Below are positions 14,602-16,258 of a DNA stretch of 16,258 nt, in pieces. Under the pieces are notes generated by a model, which ran no database searches, was not told where the DNA came from, and was given only the letters and a program-made list of their open reading frames with translations. The position numbers and the translations under genes were made by a program. This stretch comes from CF-113 sp035716135 (lineage in GTDB: Bacteria; Chloroflexota; Ktedonobacteria; Ktedonobacterales; Ktedonobacteraceae). Numbering within the stretch: position 1 is the first letter of the stretch; each line of letters begins with the position of its first letter. The DNA lies in assembly GCA_035716135.1 (NCBI GenBank), contig DASTKD010000663.1, positions 1 through 16,258 on the forward strand. Reading direction: 5' to 3'.

Positions 14602-15063
14602 ATGCCACCAACAGGACCTCTTGGATCAGGACCTCTCTGGGGTGGGCCGTTCATGGGTGGCCCATTTAGAAGAAGACGTGGTTTCCCTTTACTGGGAATG
14701 GGCGGTTTCGGCGGCTGGGGTATGGGTGGTATGGGTGGAGGTGGCTTACTGGGAGACCTTATGGCTGGAGGAATAGGCTACATGATGGGCAGACAGTCGG
14801 GGCAGCAATACCAGCAGCCACAATATCAGCCGCCGCAAACGCCGCAGTACCAGCCGCCACCGCCGCAGTATCAAGCGCCACAATATCAACCACCGCAAAC
14901 GCCGCAGTACCAGCCGCCACAATCACAATACCAGCAATCGGCGGGCGGGGCCTCAAATGAGACGCTGGCGCAGCTCAAACTGCTTGGACACCTGCGCGAC
15001 TCCGGTATGCTCACGAATGATGAATTTGAGGCAGAGAAGCAGAAGATTCTGCATGGACGCTAA
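14602..15063 (+). CDS. SHOCT-domain protein with Gly-rich head and Pro/Gln/Tyr repeats
   Basis: This is a 153-residue three-part protein. The N-terminal ~65 residues are Gly/Met/Pro-rich and weakly hydrophobic (GMGGFGGWGMGGMGGGGLLG, then LMAGGIGYMMG), possibly membrane-associating. The middle (about 66-112) consists of QYQPP and QTPQYQPP units derived from a 60-bp DNA duplication. The C-terminus (120-149) is a SHOCT domain (ETLAQLKLLGHLRDSGMLTN, then DEFEAEKQKIL), a short helical module usually found at protein ends and thought to mediate interaction or oligomerisation. I prefer ATG 14602 because AAAGGAG (14587-14593) is 8 nt upstream. ATG 14596, two codons earlier, would be only 2 nt from it. 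It is coupled to the DUF6325 gene 22 nt upstream. Confidence 0.82.
   Translation: MPPTGPLGSGPLWGGPFMGGPFRRRRGFPLLGMGGFGGWGMGGMGGGGLLGDLMAGGIGYMMGRQSGQQYQQPQYQPPQTPQYQPPPPQYQAPQYQPPQTPQYQPPQSQYQQSAGGASNETLAQLKLLGHLRDSGMLTNDEFEAEKQKILHGR
14801..14920 (+). repeat. 60-bp tandem duplication within the SHOCT-protein gene
   Basis: Units 14801-14860 and 14861-14920 agree at about 51 of 60 positions. The last 40 bases of each differ at only two positions. Each unit encodes about 20 residues of the pattern QYQxPQYQPPQTPQYQPPxx. The difference pattern suggests an in-frame duplication that has begun to diverge, and copy number may vary between strains. Confidence 0.85.
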
Positions 15064-15081
15064 GCAGGCACGGAGCGCTAC

Positions 15082-15112
15082 TTGACAAGGGCGATGCATC
15101 GACGACTACAAT
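15082..15112 (+). promoter_or_regulatory. Putative promoter of the MFS transporter gene
   Basis: TTGACA (15082-15087) and TACAAT (15107-15112) are both close to consensus, but the spacer is 19 nt, longer than ideal. The location, between the SHOCT stop (15063) and the MFS ATG (15165), is suitable. No terminator is visible after the SHOCT gene, so read-through into the transporter is also possible. Confidence 0.45.
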
Positions 15113-15164
15113 GGTAAGATGAAAATAGTAAACCCATCTTCGTCACATCATTGGAGCCTGGTAC

Positions 15165-16258
15165 ATGCATCGTCCTTCCCTCAATCCCAAAGTCAGTGTT
15201 AGTATCGTCTTCGTCGCTGCCATGTTCATGAGCATCATGGACGCGACGATTGTGAATGTTGCGCTTCCGGCGTTGAGCCGCCAGTTCAACGCGACGGGTA
15301 CCTCAATCGGTGCGGTTGTCGTCGGGTATCTTGTCAGCCTCGCTATTATTATCCCCGCTTCAGGGTGGCTGGGTGATCGCATTGGGACGAAGCGCGTGTT
15401 CCTGTGCGCGCTGGCGGTCTTTACCTGCGCATCGGCCTTATGTGGGCTGGCGACCAGTTTGCCTATGCTGATCGGCTTTCGCATTTTGCAGGGCATGGGC
15501 GGCGGCGCGATGACCCCGGTAGGAACGGCGATCCTGTATCGCACCTTCCCGCCCGAAGAGCGAGTGCAGGTTTCGCGCATCCTCAATATTCCAACCGTCT
15601 TCGCGCCCGCCACAGGCCCGGTGATTGGTGGCCTGCTCATCGTCAAGCTCTCGTGGCACTGGGTATTTTTTGTCAATGTGCCTATCGGCATCGCCGCGTT
15701 TGTGTTCGGCCTGCTCTATTTGCAAGAGTATCATAGGGATACTGCCGGGGCTTTCGATCTGGCAGGTTTCCTCCTGGGTGGCTTTGGTCTCGCCCTTGCC
15801 ATGTATGCTTTAAGCGAAGGGCCGAGCTACGGGTGGACGTCCGCCGGCATTCTCGGTAGTGGTATTGCTGGCCTTGTTGCCCTGGCCCTCTTCGTCTTCG
15901 TCGAGTTGCGTTCCACGCATCCGATACTGAACCTGCGCCTGTTGCGCAATCGGTCATTTCGCACCTGCAACATGGTCTCGTTCTTTTCCAGCGCGGGTTT
16001 CCTGAGCCTGCTCTATGCCGGACCTCTCTTTCTTCAGGAAGCGCGTGGCGTATCGGCGCTTACCTCTGGCCTGACGACGTTCCCGGAAGCGATTGGCGTG
16101 CTGATCGCTACTCAAATCGTCACGCGCCTCTATCCCAGCGTGGGTCCGCGCCGCCTCGTTGTGGGCGGACTTATGTCAGTATCAGTCTTCATGGCGCTGA
16201 TGTGCCTGATCGGGCAGGATACCAGCCTGTGGTTGATGCGTGCCTTCATGTTCCTTAC
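15165..16258 (+). CDS. MFS transporter, DHA2 (EmrB/QacA) family, partial at window end
   Basis: The first 364 codons of a proton-driven multidrug-type exporter; the reading frame is still open at the window edge. MDATIVNVALP (25-35) is the DHA2 signature in TM1. GWLGDRIGTKR (67-77) is MFS motif A in the TM2-TM3 loop, and APATGPVIGG (147-156) is antiporter motif C in TM5. At least ten hydrophobic segments are already present, consistent with the 14-helix architecture of this family (usual length about 480-520). Start: ATG with GGAG (15153-15156) 8 nt upstream. Substrates cannot be predicted. The TetR gene lies about 2 kb away, but the candidate operator was not found in front of this gene. Confidence 0.9.
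   Translation, partial: MHRPSLNPKVSVSIVFVAAMFMSIMDATIVNVALPALSRQFNATGTSIGAVVVGYLVSLAIIIPASGWLGDRIGTKRVFLCALAVFTCASALCGLATSLPMLIGFRILQGMGGGAMTPVGTAILYRTFPPEERVQVSRILNIPTVFAPATGPVIGGLLIVKLSWHWVFFVNVPIGIAAFVFGLLYLQEYHRDTAGAFDLAGFLLGGFGLALAMYALSEGPSYGWTSAGILGSGIAGLVALALFVFVELRSTHPILNLRLLRNRSFRTCNMVSFFSSAGFLSLLYAGPLFLQEARGVSALTSGLTTFPEAIGVLIATQIVTRLYPSVGPRRLVVGGLMSVSVFMALMCLIGQDTSLWLMRAFMFL

Noticed and set aside
14801..14920. CRISPR-like direct repeats
   Set aside because: The 60-bp repeats are in frame inside a coding gene and lack unique spacers. They encode Pro/Gln/Tyr repeats.

Overview
The window looks like a piece of a Chloroflexota chromosome, most likely of the Ktedonobacteria type. The basis is moderate GC, a T-box-controlled valyl-tRNA synthetase of the archaeal/actinobacterial type, a GlcDEF-type oxidase cluster, a DUF6325 plus SHOCT gene pair, and intergenic palindromic repeats. 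This assignment is an inference from gene content; no marker in the window fixes the species.

Layout. Bases 1 to about 90 are the last part of a 23S rRNA gene. A spacer with no recognisable 5S rRNA follows, then a strong intrinsic terminator (246-276). A forward two-gene unit comes next: an M24 metallopeptidase (435-1625) and an alpha/beta hydrolase (1670-2734). Facing it is a reverse-strand operon, 8320 down to 2789, encoding the two FAD subunits and the iron-sulfur subunit of a glycolate-oxidase-type enzyme (glcD, glcE, glcF). An FtsJ/RlmM-like RNA methyltransferase gene sits between glcE and glcF and overlaps the glcE stop (GTGA). Divergent from glcD is a DUF1275 (YoaK-type) membrane protein gene (8544-9362). 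After it comes a pair of 29-bp inverted repeats (9424-9530), then the reverse-strand valS-like gene (9599-12043).

The valS leader (about 12339-12044, reverse strand) is a complete T-box riboswitch. It has a GUG valine specifier, a UGGU bulge, competing antiterminator and terminator stems, and a near-consensus promoter. Divergent from it is a TetR-family regulator gene (12482-13081). It converges on a class I SAM methyltransferase gene (13199-13795, reverse) across a 27-bp perfect hairpin. A 20-bp near-palindrome lies just downstream of the predicted methyltransferase start of transcription, and a 16/20 match lies at the equivalent place upstream of the tetR gene. The simplest reading is that this TetR protein represses itself and the methyltransferase.

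The right end carries a DUF6325 gene, a SHOCT-domain protein with a Pro/Gln/Tyr-rich repeat tract, and the first 364 codons of a DHA2-family MFS drug-type exporter that runs off the window.

No CRISPR array, transposase, prophage or integrase gene was seen. The best candidates for something undescribed are the TetR/methyltransferase regulatory pair, the RNA methyltransferase embedded in the glc operon beside a membrane-anchored GlcF, and the divergent T-box-controlled ValRS.
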